Part shown: piece after piece, positions 42,770 to 55,904 of the stretch
Numbering within the stretch: the first letter of the stretch is position 1
Layout of the letters: each line of letters opens with the position of its first letter
Assembly: GCA_001414345.1 (NCBI GenBank)
Contig: LLCB01000004.1
Coordinates: 434,001 to 498,000 of the forward strand
Source: Hymenoscyphus infarciens
Lineage: Eukaryota; Ascomycota; Leotiomycetes; Helotiales; Helotiaceae
DNA: 64,000 bases
Direction of reading: 5' to 3'
Program-made: the position numbers and the translations under genes
The notes under the pieces: generated by a model
What the model was told of the DNA's origin: nothing
What the model saw: the letters and a program-made list of their open reading frames with translations, nothing else
Database searches by the model: none

Positions 42770-45542
42770 CTGAGGGTTATTTCGGGAAGAGTGGCTTTCT
42801 TTCTTTGAAAGTGTTCTTCTGATCAATCGATGGTGATTGTAAGCGGTGTCCAAGAAGTTTTATGAAGTGTACTTGTTTCTGGCTGTGCGGTGAGTTGTTT
42901 TGGGCAGGGATGTTGAGAAGAGTGAGTGGAAAGTTGGTCTGGTCAGGTCAGGTCAGGATGGCAGATGCGGCGTTCGTTGTTCGGTATCGAAATGGACAGG
43001 TGATCGCTGAGACTCGCTGGCTGTCAGTTTCTGCGCATGCGAGGCATATGAATATAACCACTTCTTGCCAGTGACGAAGGATGGTGGTGCAAGACAGACG
43101 TACGGAGATGGAGAAGGTGGGGAGAGCTCTGCAATCGAGGGTAGACGGGCCACTCAGCAACAGCAGAACCAACACCGCGGCGCGACTGGCTGGAAAGGAG
43201 GATTTAACTGCGTAAGGAAAAAAGAGGTCGAGTTTGCTGCGATTTTACAGGCCGACGAGGAAACTGTGGAATCTGCACCTCCGACACAGCAGCGGATGGC
43301 CGTGAATGTTTGTTCGTTGGATGACGCTTTTAGCTTTACGCAGTGCAGCTTTTTCGTTTCCACACACCTGCAGCATTTCTCTTGCATCGGGGACCCCCAA
43401 GCTTTTGGACCTTTGGAAGCGTTCAAATTGCGAGTCCCACCCATTTGCCCACAGACCTTGACTGGCCTTGGAGGAGGCAGGGGGTTTCCTTTGCCGTGGC
43501 AGGGCAAGCATCAGTGCCTTTTCTCGCCCGTGGAGATCAACCTTCGCAATAGAACAGGGCCCCCAGCGTTGGGCCACAACGGGGTCAAGACCCACGGCCC
43601 CTTGAGAGGTGAAGGCTTGAAGCCTGGAGGTTGCAATGCCTGGGAAGTTGGCTGTAGGCTGGCGCAAAGGGTGTATATGCCCTAGACGATGATGGAGGTC
43701 TGCATGGGTTGTTGCAGAGATGGTGCCAAGCGAGCCGGCATGGTGTGAAATGATGCTGGAGTCTTTGACATGTTGTTCCAGAAGCAGTGCCAGCCTCTTC
43801 TCCTCGCTGATGCTGCTGCTCGAGCAGCAGCAGCACGCAGAAGGCGACGACAAGTTGGTTGGGCGCTGATGTTGGCGTGGCCGTGGGCTGGCACGCCCTG
43901 GGGATAGCGTCGCGGAAGGCGGGAGGCCGTGAACAAGCAGTATGTACTGTAGCTTGGGACCCTAGATCATCACGTTATCTTCTAGACTCGGCAACCAGTC
44001 CAGAAGGGGTCCTGGCTCTTGAGCTGCTAAAAACAGGCTGATGATGATGGATGGACCGGAGAAACAGGGAGACACTGGCGGTGACGACGCCTGAAGCCAT
44101 GAAAAGACGTATTAGGGTGCCTATCTCTATGCGACTGGCATCAACCCACGGGCTGGCTTCCTGGCCCTCGTTTCTCCTTTCGAGCACCCCTTTTCCGTTT
44201 TCTGAAAATGAACAGTAATTACGACTGTGTTCGCTAGTGAAATCGCTAGAGCTGTCAAACTCAACCAAGCGCTTAGTCGATGCCGTCCAACTCAAATTCA
44301 GCAAAGTTCAGTTCAAAGCTCCTCGACACCGCCAAAACATTGACTAGTACACTCTGAGAAAAGGAATGGCTTGTCATACAGGCGGTGCCGCTTGCGCTAC
44401 GGGCATGCAACGTAATCCGTGAGCAACAGCATGCCCTGCCCCGGAAACCAAATTCATCATCCAGGCGAGCGAGCCAGTTACAAGTTGGGCTAGCCAAAGC
44501 AAGCAAGCAAGCACTGGACTGGAGGAGTCCACCCGCCAGGTGGTGAACGGCGAGCGTTGAGTTGCCGAAGTTGGTGTTAGGTTAGTCTTCAGGGTGTCTT
44601 CCCGCACCACCACACGTTCTTGCCATGTCTTCCCTGCAGGCAGATAAGTAAAGCTACAGGGTGGAGTGCAGTGCACAGTAGATAAACTGCTATCGCGCTG
44701 CAGGCTGCAGCCGCTTGGTACTTACTTAACTTTGCGGCGGGGTGAGCAAAACGGCTGGTCTTCGGCGGAGATAATTGGTGGCCACCAGCTGCAGAGAGGA
44801 TGCAGAGAGACGTCTTCGGTGCATCATTCACTGTTCGTGGACAGATGGATCCATAGACAGAAAGAGGGTGCGGTGCGCACATCACAATCCTCCAGACCTC
44901 CACAAACTTGTCAGCGTGTGGCGTTGTCCCAAGTCTTGCATTGGCGGGTCCGCATTCAGGGGGCCTCGCTCCCCAAAAGCCACCCGAATCCCCAATCCCC
45001 AATCCCCAATCAGCTGGTTGGCAGGGCTCAGAATCAATGGGGGACGCTAAAGGGACGACCTGTGTTCCTTCGGGGGCCCTTGGGAGACCTTGCTGACAGC
45101 GGTTGCTTTGTTGGGCCGGGGCTTCATCCGTAAAGTGTGAAACTTAGCCCTCTCTGCTTCTCCTTCGTCCTCCTGGCCCAGCCTCCCAGCCCTGCATAAC
45201 TGGTCCGCTTTTGCCTCTCCGGCCCTTGTCCCTCTTTCAACAACTCCCACCCAACAGGGTTTTCTCTTGTGCAGCTTCTGGAATTCAGTCATTCCATCCC
45301 AGAGCCCACGAGGATCCCGGGTCAGTCCATGCTACCCTCTATATAAGAGGTCAGCTTAATTCTCTTCTTCCCCCTTAATATCTCGTGGCTCTGACAATCG
45401 ACGAAACATGTGAAAGCAAGTGCAGCTTCCGCTTCCAGGTTGTTGTGGTCATATTGCCTCCACCACGAGATACGAATTGCGCACGATCCGCAAGATACCC
45501 AAACCTTCACATTGATGCAAGCCGATTCATCCTATCCCCCGC
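42770..45542. other. Upstream region of the bZIP gene; no other firm gene
   Basis: Likely long leader and promoter of the bZIP gene on the minus strand. Contains tandem GGTCA words near 42943-42955, a 22-bp palindrome at 43811-43832 and AATCCCC repeats near 44993. Open frames on both strands do not assemble into a gene. Confidence 0.4.
43811..43832. repeat. 22-bp perfect palindrome of CTG/CAG units
   Basis: TGCTGCTGCTCGAGCAGCAG plus CA is its own reverse complement, centred on an XhoI-like CTCGAG. Potential hairpin. Confidence 0.85.
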
Positions 45543-45830
45543 CATGTCAGCCAGAAAAGATGACTTGACCCTCTCGAAGGATTTTGAATATCCACACTTC
45601 AACCCGCTCTGTCCAAAGCACCGGTGTCTGCTGGGCGGCAGCAAGATGAGCTGCAGGAGTGGTCCGCTTGTGCACTGTTATTTTGTGAACTCTTGGGTCC
45701 AAATGTGGAGGTCAGCTCCGTCTGGAATTTCCAGAACGCCCTGCGATGCGCCGGGAACCTCCTGTTTGGTGACTTCCTCCGAATATGGCCCTGGGTTTGT
45801 GTACGAACTGTGGGAATGATTCCATAATTC
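45543..45830 (+). CDS. Weak candidate gene or relic
   Basis: An ATG at 45543 opens MSARKDDLTLSKDFEYPHFN. About 75 bases later a second frame looks more coding (ALLFCELLGPNVEVSSVWNF), so either a frameshift or a missed intron separates them. A CTATATAAG motif lies about 200 bases upstream. No family recognised. Weak. Confidence 0.15.
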
Positions 45831-48800
45831 GTTCCAAGAGACCAATTGCTCCGTCCAGCAAGGCGGTGTCAAATATCAAAATGCCATTCAACCACCCACG
45901 CGTCGTATATTCCTAACTGTGCCCCTAACAACGCAGGTTAGTAGTTCATTCCGTCGTTGAGCGAGCGATACGCAGTCTAGCGTAGCGGCCCAAAAAGCAG
46001 GTGTACCTGAAAATGCATCATATGATGAATATGATGAATATGATGTTGATCCAAGCTTGAAAAGGGCATATCCCATTCGAAACGCTTCCCGGTCCTTGAT
46101 ACCCGTACGAACCGCTTCAACACCCCCTATGGCACTGGGGGATTTGTGATCTTTGACAAGTGAAATCAAAACCGGTAGGATCCAAGCTTGATATGTGGCG
46201 TCTAACTCATCTGCTCGGTTCGTTGGTCTTGGTCTGTCTGGCTAGGCGAGCATCAGATTGAAACACTGACAGAGGGTAAAATGTGTTCTTCTGAGTTAAG
46301 TAATAGATGACCCGTTCGTCGGAACTTTCCAATCAAAAAAGAAAGAGGCAATTCCCGCCGCTACCAAAAACTCGTTGCCAAGATTTCAAATCTAGGTCCA
46401 CTTCTCGCTCGAGGATCATTGCTTTTGGCCGTCGTGTCGGCCGTCCAAGAGACGCCCTAATTGAGTAATTATGCACGCCATATCGTTCCACGCCGAAGTT
46501 GATTGGGGATGTGTTTCCAGCGAGAGAGACTCCAGGGAAAACAAGGATATGTACGTAAGTACGTAAGTGCCGCCCACACTGCAAGAGTCCAAATTGATCA
46601 AGGCTGCAGGAAAAAACATGTCTCTCAATAGACGAGCGGGCTGGCGGACAAGAAGAGAAATAGATCGAGGATTTTGGTTCCAACAGCCAATGTGAAAAAT
46701 TGTCTTTCTTCAGCACAAAGGGCTGCATACTGCAGGTTAAAGAGACGGGCTCCTGCATTACTTGCAGAGATTCATGATATTCATCCAGCTCCAGATTTAA
46801 AATCAATGTCATTAAAACGGTACTCGGGGGGTTATCGGTGGGCGGAGGACTGCACTTGCAACCCCTAAATAACTCTGCTCGTACTCGTACAAGGTTTGTT
46901 GTCGGCCGAAAAGGAGGACATCTTGTACTTACTTATAGCATCTCGTACTTTGTGTAACGCAAATCGAAATGGGGTGTCTGCGATTAGCTTCTCGTCATTC
47001 TCCCCAAGCGGAAGAGCTAACTCATTAGCCGGTAATTTCATTCACGAAATTCGTGTTTGGTGCAGGTGTTCATGCATGAAGGCTCGCATCCAAGTCTTGA
47101 GTTATTTTGAACGCCCGGGGGGGCTCTTTGTGATGTGCTCAGTTCGTTGCTCACTCAACCACTGCTCCAACTTGCGCGCTATCAGCGTTCCGAACATCTA
47201 GAAAAGTGATTTCCCAAGCGCCGGAACGGTCATCCGCGTCATTTTAGAGTCAACCCAAGCCGTTGGTAATTGTGGGAAACTAGCGCCTTTCAGCCCTCGC
47301 GGTTCGTTCCTGGATGTGTCCCAGACTCTCCTCAAACAGCGGCCCGAGGCTAAACCTCCTTAAGACAAAACAACCGTAAAGGTTTCAAGAGCTTGAAATC
47401 ACTTCGTTTCTGCCACCACCGATGTGACTGAAAAGCCCAATCATTTCAATTTCTCGACGATTTGACAATTCAAAGTCCCCGACAAGGAGCAGATACTCGC
47501 TTCTGAGGTCAACTTGGAGTTCATCAGGCATTTCGCCTTACAAAAGAAAACATGGCCGAAGGAAGCCGTAGAGGTGCAACATTGCATCATCCGCGCCTCA
47601 AGAGTCGAAACAAAAAATAAGAAAGTGTTCACCCCGCTTGGTCAAAGATCATGGCCAACAAAAATGGGATGAGGCGGGAGCCAAATGCACTAATTGGCCG
47701 CGCCTCCCACGTTCCTTTTCTGGGCCCTGCCAATAAACCATCCACGAAGAAATTGGCGAATGCGTGATGATCCTGGCGCCTACCTCGATAACGGAGCAGT
47801 TGGATCAAAAACAGTCATGTGGCTCGGCCGAGAAATACGTGTCGCAACCAAAGTCCCCAGAGATCACCGCGCCGCAAATACCCCCTAAAACAATATCGTG
47901 AGAAAATGCATGAAACCCGCTTTGGAAAACAACCTTATTTAACTCGCCTCGTTTAGCGTTTGATAGGCGAATACCATGTTGATCCTGTGCTCGAAAAAAA
48001 GTCCGAATCCTGCTCATCAGGCAGCTGAGCTCGCTTTTGCAGGATCAGCGAAGTGAGCTCTCGTGCCTTTGCACATGTCCTTCTTCAAGACGATGGTCCG
48101 ACCACCCCGAAGTGCCCACAAGCGCTGTCACTCATTGACTAAGTGCCGAACAGCGGTCTGCCGGCTGGCTTCCTCTTCAAAACCCGGTATGCAGACAATT
48201 GTGCGTGAGGCGTTCTTTCGCGCATTCGATAGCTTTGAAGTGATGAGATAGCGCATGCATGCGCGACGATACGGAATAGACGGGTTATTTACTAGCCTTG
48301 ACTTAAGTGAAGGAGTTTCGAAGATATTTTTCCCATGTCGAGCCGTAAATGCGGTGAGAAGTGTGAAAGGCCCTCTTTTCCAGCAAATCTAGCGGTCAAG
48401 GTTTTACACTTCTGCGTTGTTCCGATACGAGGTTGCAATGGCGTTTTAGAGGATCTGAATTGTCACGAAGTTTGACTTTTGAAAGTTGTGATTTGGCGCA
48501 AGGCGAGATAATGTTGTTTCAATTAGCCTCATCACGCCGTTGGTTGAATGGCCACTGCGTTGCTGCATGCAGGAACATCATCCAAACTTCGACCTTGCAT
48601 CCAAGCTCGATAGCCAGGTAATGATCCCGTTTTCAAGGGGGTTGCACAGCGTCATACAATTGTCCGGCAGTTCCTCAAGGTCTTTGGCGAGGATGGCCTT
48701 GTCGCAGCAGCATCTCATCACACGTTGATACTCTGCGTCGACACCAAAAACCATATTCCCACCGCAGCTTTTGTATACCCCATCCGTTCAATTTTATACC

Positions 48801-49858
48801 GGCCGGCAAGGAGAACACGCCTCTTAGGGTGAGCGCAACAGGGCTGCACCTAGTGTTTGTCCCCAGCCTCCAGGCTTCTGCCATGCCTGCTCGGAGAGGC
48901 TCCTTCCTGGTAGAAAGTCAAAAGCATGGAGATAGTTCGAATGTGCCGAAGGCAAAAACGGTCCGTGGGATGGTTCCTATTTCGTGTTCCCCGGTGGACT
49001 CGCTTGCAGCATAGGCCTCGTTATTGAAATTCAAAGTGGGAGGTCTTCGAGGAGGGGTAACTACAATCAATCGGAAATCGTCAGTCAATGCTACAGTAGA
49101 ATTGGCCCGGAAGGGGCGGCTTCAGGGAGGAGTTAACGAGTAACAACCGACTCACCAGATTTCCAGGTCAAATGTATCCTCCGCATGAAAGGACCGATGT
49201 TGGATGCACGCAATATGGCGACACCCCGATTCGATGCCATTGCCCTCCACCCTCAATTGTCTCAATTGTGCTTCGCGGAACAACCTGCGTCCCTTTTCGA
49301 CTGCGGAAACAAGCTTCTTCAACAGGCAAAACTCTCTGAACATACCCGTTGCAACACCCACGCGAGGAGACCAGATCTCGTATCGCATCGCATCGCGTCG
49401 CATCCAAGAACTACTCGGAGAGCGATGCACATAAAATAAACGCGTACCGTGGAATAAACAAGAAAGGAATCCGGGCCGGAATCCGAAAATTCGAAAATGG
49501 CAAACGACTTCGACTCAACATATATCGATCGCGACGACTCCTTCGTAGCGTAGACGTCGTGTCTCTCTGATTCTATTCACCTGGTACGCGTAGAGGTCTA
49601 CGAGCAACTGTTCTGAGATCATCTTGGTCGATCGATATAATCCGGGATCTGGAGGTTGATGAAAGCAAGTTGTGGTTCGAAATATCTGTGCTTTGGAGGA
49701 AGGAAGGACCGCTAGAACTCGCGGGCCTCGCTTCCGCCACGGGGTGTGTCACCAACACTTCAAACCCCACCAAAAAAACACAACACCAAAGACATTCGTG
49801 GTACCACTGGCTCCTCTGCCTTTTCCAACCCTCCAAATCTTCTCAGAAATCCTCAGAA
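45831..49858. other. No supported gene
   Basis: About 4 kb of mixed composition with short frames only. No joined exons were found on either strand. Confidence 0.4.
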
Positions 49859-50943
49859 ATGCCAGGAATCCAAAAATGGACAGTCACCGAGCCATATCTC
49901 AATATCCACTGTGGCTTAGGTGAAGCGCCATACTACGAGGAGGCCGTGAGCACCCTCCGCTTTGTCGATATCAAAAACAAACGTCTTCACACCCTAGACC
50001 TCTCCCTCGGACCGGAGAGTCTTGAAACGCTACAATTCGATGTATCAGTTGGAGTCACAGCCGATATCGAGGGTGTGGATTCCAGTGAGAAGATTATTGT
50101 CGGTGGCAAGAGTGGGATTTATTTTCTGGAGAGGAAGACGGGGAAGTTGCAGTTGCTGAAGAAGTTTCATGAGGAGGAGGGGAAGAGTGAGAGGATTCGG
50201 AGTAATGATGGGGCTGTTGACCCGGCGGGGAGATTTTGGGTTGGGGCTATGAATGATTTTTGGATTGGACCGCCGAAGGATGAAGGTTGGTGACATTCTT
50301 CTTGGAGTGTGTTTTGTGAATTGTCTTTTGCGGAGAGGGGCATTTCGAAAGCTTCATTTCTGTTCCTTATCTTCTGTCATAAAACTGCCTTTCCCGTACT
50401 TCCTTTCTGCAAGACAATATATCCCTTTCCAAATTATACTAACTGCAATAAGGAACTTTGTACCGTTTCAACAACGATCTCACTCTTCACCCAATCCGCC
50501 ACTCCCTCACAATCCCCAACGGCCTAGGCTGGTCAAAAGACCTAAAAACCATGTACTTCACCCACTCAACAGAAAAACGCATCATAGCATTCGACTACGA
50601 CCTCGCAACCGGAGACATCACCAACGAGCGCACCTTCTGGAAGCATGATGGAAACGGAGATCCTGATGGTTTTGTCATGGACGTAGATGGTTATTTCTGG
50701 CAAGCAATTTACGGTGAAAGTCGGGTTCTCAGAATCTCACCTGAAGGAAAGGTCGTTGGTGAAATCAAGTATCCCACGAGAGCTATTACTTGTCCTGTGT
50801 TTGTCGGTACGGAGTTGTGGGTTACGAGTGCGGATGAGGAGGATGAGAGTCAAGTTGAGAGTAAGAAGTATGGGGGTGGGGTATTTAGGGTTGATGTTGG
50901 GGTTAAGGGGGTGGGGGAGTTTAAATTCAAGATGAATCAGTAG
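49859..50943 (+). CDS. SMP-30/gluconolactonase-like protein
   Basis: Exon 1 (49859-50285) and exon 2 (50453-50943) join across a 167-nt intron (GTTGGT donor, ACTAAC branch, AATAAG acceptor) to 305 residues, the usual family size. The six-bladed propeller family binds one divalent metal. Its ligand-type residues are present: Glu22 in GEAP, Asn116 in SNDGAVDPAGRFWVGAM (the substrate-side Asn), Asn165 in IPNGLGWS and Asp214 in DPDGFVMDVDG, the usual catalytic base position. Members hydrolyse lactones of sugars or related esters. No signal peptide, so it is probably cytosolic. The donor GTTGGT is unusual but the phase and the resulting motif (DEGTLYRF) fit. Neighbours give no pathway hint. Confidence 0.85.
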
Positions 50944-52900
50944 AATGGTATAGAACACTCGGTATGTTTCAATACGGAGGAACTCAGAAGCGAAAATCCA
51001 TACGGTTCTATCAAATTGAGACAAAACACTTTGAGCATGTGAACAATCCTTTTCCTCTGGGCCAAGAAATGAGGCCAAAACACAAAATTCCTTTCTCAAA
51101 AATTCCAATCCCATCTTGCAGCAAATACGACCAATTTCAGGGGTGCCAACTTGTACGCCACTAGGATAATTGGAAATTGGAAGTTTGATAATACCGTCAG
51201 TTTCGTCCTTCTTTTCACGTAGCATTTAATAAACTTGTCACAACTATCTTATCTTGTGTCCTAAGCTGTCACTCATAATTCACAGCGGAAACCCCTCCTC
51301 GTCCGGATTATGATTCAACCTGGGATAGTCTATTCTCAAATATTTATGAGCTGGAAAGGCTGGGAAGCCATCGTGGAGTGACGCACAGGGTAGACCTTGA
51401 ATACTTATTCTGAAAATGAAGTAAACTTTGAAATCAATTCTTCTAAACGTTGTTGCGTATACTCTTTGTTTCTCCTAAAGTATTTCTGACAATCAGAGAA
51501 GATGGTGATTGCCAGCTCATACTCTCGCAACTTGCTTACACCGCTCCAATAGTTATTTCGAGGGTCACCAGGGGTCATGCACCTGGAAGAATCACGTCTT
51601 ATCCGCGGTTGGTATTGGCGGGATTTTGTCAGAAAGTTAAAATATCGGAATCTTCACTCATGCACGATGATTTCTTGACGCTTCTTCCATCACCATATGC
51701 TCATCCACTGATGGTTGGGGTCTGGTGGATTTCTATTTGAAGTTTAACCAAGTACTGACAAGTATCTATTTTAGTGCTTCATAGAGTGTAATTCCTAGAG
51801 ACGTCGAAAAATCAATCAACTCACTCCGCAGTGATGTGGGTATTTTCCCACACGCACACCCCAATTGAATATCTCCACCTAACAAAAGTGTTGAAGAAAT
51901 CATTTACTCCGGATTTGTCGAGTATGAACAATAATGCACAATTACAACCAAACCGAGAACAACTTCGCATTGGTGGAGCGTTCGAAGACCTTTACAGAGC
52001 AGAAGCACTGGCAGCAGATACCCAAAAACTTTACAACGCTGCACTCAAATAACTCGGGGATGTAACATATCGTGGGAATGCTATCCTCATCGAAAAAGCT
52101 ACCATTTTTCCTGTCAAGTAAATCACCACTCCCCTTGGAGTTTTCCTTCTACTTGTTGACTACTCTTTAACTTTTTTCTATCTAGAATTCTTTTGGTTCA
52201 TGATATACAATTCAATTTACGACGAAGAAGGAAGTAGATCTAAAGGGAGAGGAGTCAAAATGGGAGTGGAAACAGACGAAAAAGAGCACGGGGAGGAATT
52301 CAAATAGAGCGCAGAGAGAAATGAAGAATGATGAACTCGGGAATTCAAGAGTCGGGCATTTTAAGAGTTTGACCACTTGGGAGCGAAAATCTTGAAAAAT
52401 TGAAACGTGAGTGAAGTTGCAATCTCTGCTGTCTTTGGTCTGGCATTGGTTTCTTTGAGGAATATTAAGTCATACAAGCTCCATCCGCGATAGCCAGTAG
52501 ATGATGCAATTCTCTTCCGCGTCGAGACGACCTTGGAATCTTCCCATTTGAGGGAGCAAGACTGAGATAAGACCACGAGCACTCTGCATGCTAATTTGGA
52601 TCTGCTGAGCATATTGAAAGGGGGAGTTGCTTATGTCTCAGTTGATTTTGAACACTTTGACTCCAGAAGGGAAGACACTTGTGAAGTGAACCAAAGGGTT
52701 TGTTTCTTTGAGAGACGAGCTTCACGAACAAGAAAGGCCACTTGGTTATTCATACGTAAATCTAGCAATCTCTATAAAATAAGTATCAACTGACAATCAA
52801 AGAGTGTCAAGCTGCTTTGAATGGAGTGCGCAATATGAGAAGTATAAATGTGCTTTTTTATCCCTTAAGAACATCTATTGATTAATGATATCCAAAGAAA
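50944..52900. other. Intergenic, no firm gene
   Basis: A 42-codon plus-strand frame from an ATG at 51924 (EDLYRAEALAADTQKLYNAA) looks protein-like but has no further support. An 83-codon minus-strand frame at 52361-52612 is likewise unsupported. Confidence 0.3.
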
Positions 52901-54060
52901 GTTCAGTTAATTAAGTGGAGTAGTACTACAAGTGATTGTTCTAACTCTCCTCTCATAACTAAAAAAAACTGATCTTTTTGAATATTTGGTTCAATGTGTT
53001 CAATCAATTAAGGTATATAAATAGGGTTGCTGAATAAGAAGACACAATAGCAGTGCCTACGTAGCTTAAACCCATTTATCAAAAGAATTTGTTTCCAAGG
53101 AGTCTGGTTAATTGAATAAATCAGATTGAGAAGTATGAAGAAATAATATTCATGTAAGTTCTTTCTCCTTACTTTATCAACTAAAATTGGTGGGTAATGT
53201 TTAATCCCATGGGAAGAATGGAACAACAACAGATGTTCTTCCTTGTCTTGAATATGGTGACAGTATTTATTGAATAATATTCTTCTGAAAGGATTTAGAT
53301 GACTAGGTAAATCGAGGTGAGAAAATACGAAGAAAGTAGTTTTTCTCTATTCTTGTGAGTTCTATTAATTATTCAAAGCTAGAAAGATAACCTCCACCCC
53401 TAAGTGTAGAAATGGATGATAATAGATGTTCTTTCTCAACTTGAGTATCTTCCATTCAATGATATCATTCAAGAATACCTAAAATAATCAAGCTCTTTCA
53501 CTGAATTTATATAAATTAAAACTGAACGATATACTCTTGTTCTTTCAAGTATTGCAGTAAGTGATCTAAAAATATTTAATTACATGAATCTGGAAGGTAA
53601 TACATATTCCCGAGTATAGAAAGGAATGATGACAGATATTATTCTTTAGCTTGAGTCCTTGCATAGCATCTATTGAATAATCTTATACGGAATAATTAGG
53701 ATATTTCAGGCAATTCACCGGGCTTGCGTAGGCAAATAATGAAGGACATATATGTGTCATTTCAAGTCTTGAAGTAAGTATTTGATCATCATTTGCTTAT
53801 TCGAAGTTAACAGGATAATATATAAACCCCGATTATAGAAAAAGACAATAAGAGATACTCTTCTTTAATCCAAGTCTCTCACTTGTATCTAGAAAAGTAT
53901 ATTATACTGCAACATCTCGAATAATCAAGTTTTCCCCCTGTAATTACCTAAATAAAGAATAAACGACTGATGCTTGTTATTTCAAGTTCTCTAGTAAGTA
54001 TTCTAGGATTATTTAATTAGTTTAAACCTATAGCATAACATTTTTCAGCAGGTAGTATTT
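52900..54060. repeat. Degenerate tandem array with about 200-bp period
   Basis: A pattern of the form TCAAGT..AGTAAGT..ATTTAATT...AGGATAATA..CCC.GA.TATAGAAA...ATGA.AGAT..T.TTCTT...ATCTATTGAATAAT recurs with starts near 53147, 53345, 53545, 53757 and 53968, spacings of about 200-212. Copies are diverged. AT-rich, non-coding. Confidence 0.5.
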
Positions 54061-55399
54061 GACGAGGCCCGTTTACGTGTGAGAAAAGTATTAATGAAGT
54101 GGAACAGTGGGTCTTTCCTGCCCCAGAATCAACCTAGTCATCTGGTTCGGCTAATTTACTGCTTTAGGAAAGAGCACAACATCTTTGACATAAAAGGCTT
54201 TCTTTCCACCTCACTCGCACTCTCACAACTATACAACAAACCACCAACTTCAACCCACCACTCAACAGCCTTTCAGCTTTGTGGGTTGACGTGCGAAACA
54301 CATGTCAAGCTTGTATGACGTCGACCCACGTCAACTCAGCGCAATGGGTGAACACCTCTAAGCTGAACAGCGACTTGCGCAGCCTCAATCAACAGCACGC
54401 AAGCAAAGGTGAACTTCACACACCCATGGGTGGGGTAGAAGGGTGAGGCTTACGTCAGGTATGTGTGAAGCAAGCTGGTATCAATGTGGAGAAACTCAAA
54501 GTTGACCAGCGGACCAGCAGATCTTAAGTCTCAACGACATCACCAAAGAACAAAGAGAGCAAATCTCATGACTACAGTACTGGTTCTAGCAACAAGAGAT
54601 GGGATGACGTGCCTCACAATGGACCTACCTGAAGCTCTCGTTGTTCCTGCATTCTGAGGTAATTCAAGTCATTATCCCGAAGACTTGTAGCAATTTAAAT
54701 CGTTGGCCTAGGTTTTCTAGAACATTGGAGCTCTATTATTCCAGAGTATTTGGTGTTATACTCAAGAGTTGTACTTGAAAATTGAAAGATCGAGCTATTT
54801 ACCGCCGCTTTTGGTGTCCAGCCCAGCGAACTTACCGCTTAACACAAGTGCGTGCATGGGTGGAACACCAAAACAAACCGCAACTTTGAGGTAATTAACT
54901 CTCGATCTGGTTGCCCGATTCTCGTTCCAGCTTTCCAAGGCGTGCTTCCTCGCAGAAAGAAGGCGGTGACTAGTCTAACTCGCGGCTGCAGATCGACTCT
55001 CTGGAAGGCTAACGAAGACGAAGGAACGAAGCTCCTCCACCATTGTACGCGCGTCCCCCCGCTCTAGGGAGCAGCCAGTAACCCGGATGGGGGACGCCAG
55101 CACCAGTGTGTGGGTCCCCACCTCAGTGTTTACCTGCCGCAGCCACCTTGTTCTTCCCAGAACGGCTATCACCTGACGTTCAGTTTGCTCATTTTTGTCA
55201 AACAGCCTCGCGCGCTCGTTCCCGCCAGTTTTAGCGCCAATCGAGGCTCCAGTCTACGAGTATAAGTATCTGGCTTCGCTCACCTTTATGTGAACTTTTT
55301 TTCATCCAACTCCAATTCGTCTATTAGCCGAACCCCTTTTTCTTTCCACCACACCACAAACCAAAACCCACTTTCCTGTGTAGCATCACATCATTCACA
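54061..55399. other. Upstream region of the AT-hook gene
   Basis: No supported gene. Contains GTGGGT-type words near 54320 and 54430, and a CT-rich leader before 55400. Confidence 0.4.
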
Positions 55400-55904
55400 A
55401 TGGCACCTATCAACCACCACGACCACTTGAACCTCATCAAGGCTTTCTGCGTCCAATTTGAGCGCAAGGATCTGTTCCAAGGAGTCGATGTAAGTAATCG
55501 ATCTCCGCTTCAGCAATCGATCTTTTGCTAACATATCAATCTTTCAGTTGAACAAAGTCCAGGCCGACCTCGATGTCCCTTCCACTATCGCTGTCACCAG
55601 ACGCTGGGAGCGCCTATACAATACATTCAAAGAGATGGATGCGAAGGGAGAAAAGTTCGGAGCCGCTGACGCCGCCACCCCAAAGACCAAGGCCACCCCC
55701 AAGAAGCGCAAGCTCGACATGGAGAACGCCGATCCCGATGCCGTCCCCGAAACACCAACAAAGAAGGCCCGAGGCCGCCCGAAGAAATTCAAGACCATGA
55801 CAGTCGAGGAGGTCGAGGCTGCTGCTGCCAAGGAGAGGGTTGCTGCCAGCGGAGCTGAGGAGAACGATGTTGTTGCGATCGCTGCTGAGGAGATGGAGGA
55901 ATAG
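55400..55904 (+). CDS. Small AT-hook protein with a Myb-like helical module
   Basis: Exon 1 (55400-55489) and exon 2 (55548-55904) join across a 58-nt intron (GTAAGT, TTGCTAACATA, CTTTCAG) to 148 residues. Residues 1-65 are helical with the spacing of a Myb/SANT-like unit (CVQFERKDLFQGVDLNKVQA, then PSTIAVTRRWERLYNTF). Then come a nuclear localisation-type signal (TPKKRKL), one AT-hook (KKARGRPKKFK) that binds the minor groove of AT-rich DNA, and an acidic Ala-rich end. A nuclear DNA- or chromatin-binding role is likely. Position and spacing of the helical part resemble the broken PRSVQ modules in the 9-20 kb region, so it may be a distant relative; that is inference. Confidence 0.78.

Noticed and set aside
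43065..45292. Overlapping 100-206 codon frames on both strands upstream of the bZIP gene
   Set aside because: Stop-poor GC-rich leader DNA gives long frames by chance; no frame is consistently protein-like.
51831..52052. 73-codon plus-strand frame as a full gene
   Set aside because: The first part is leader-like; only the last 42 codons look coding, and no conservation can be judged.
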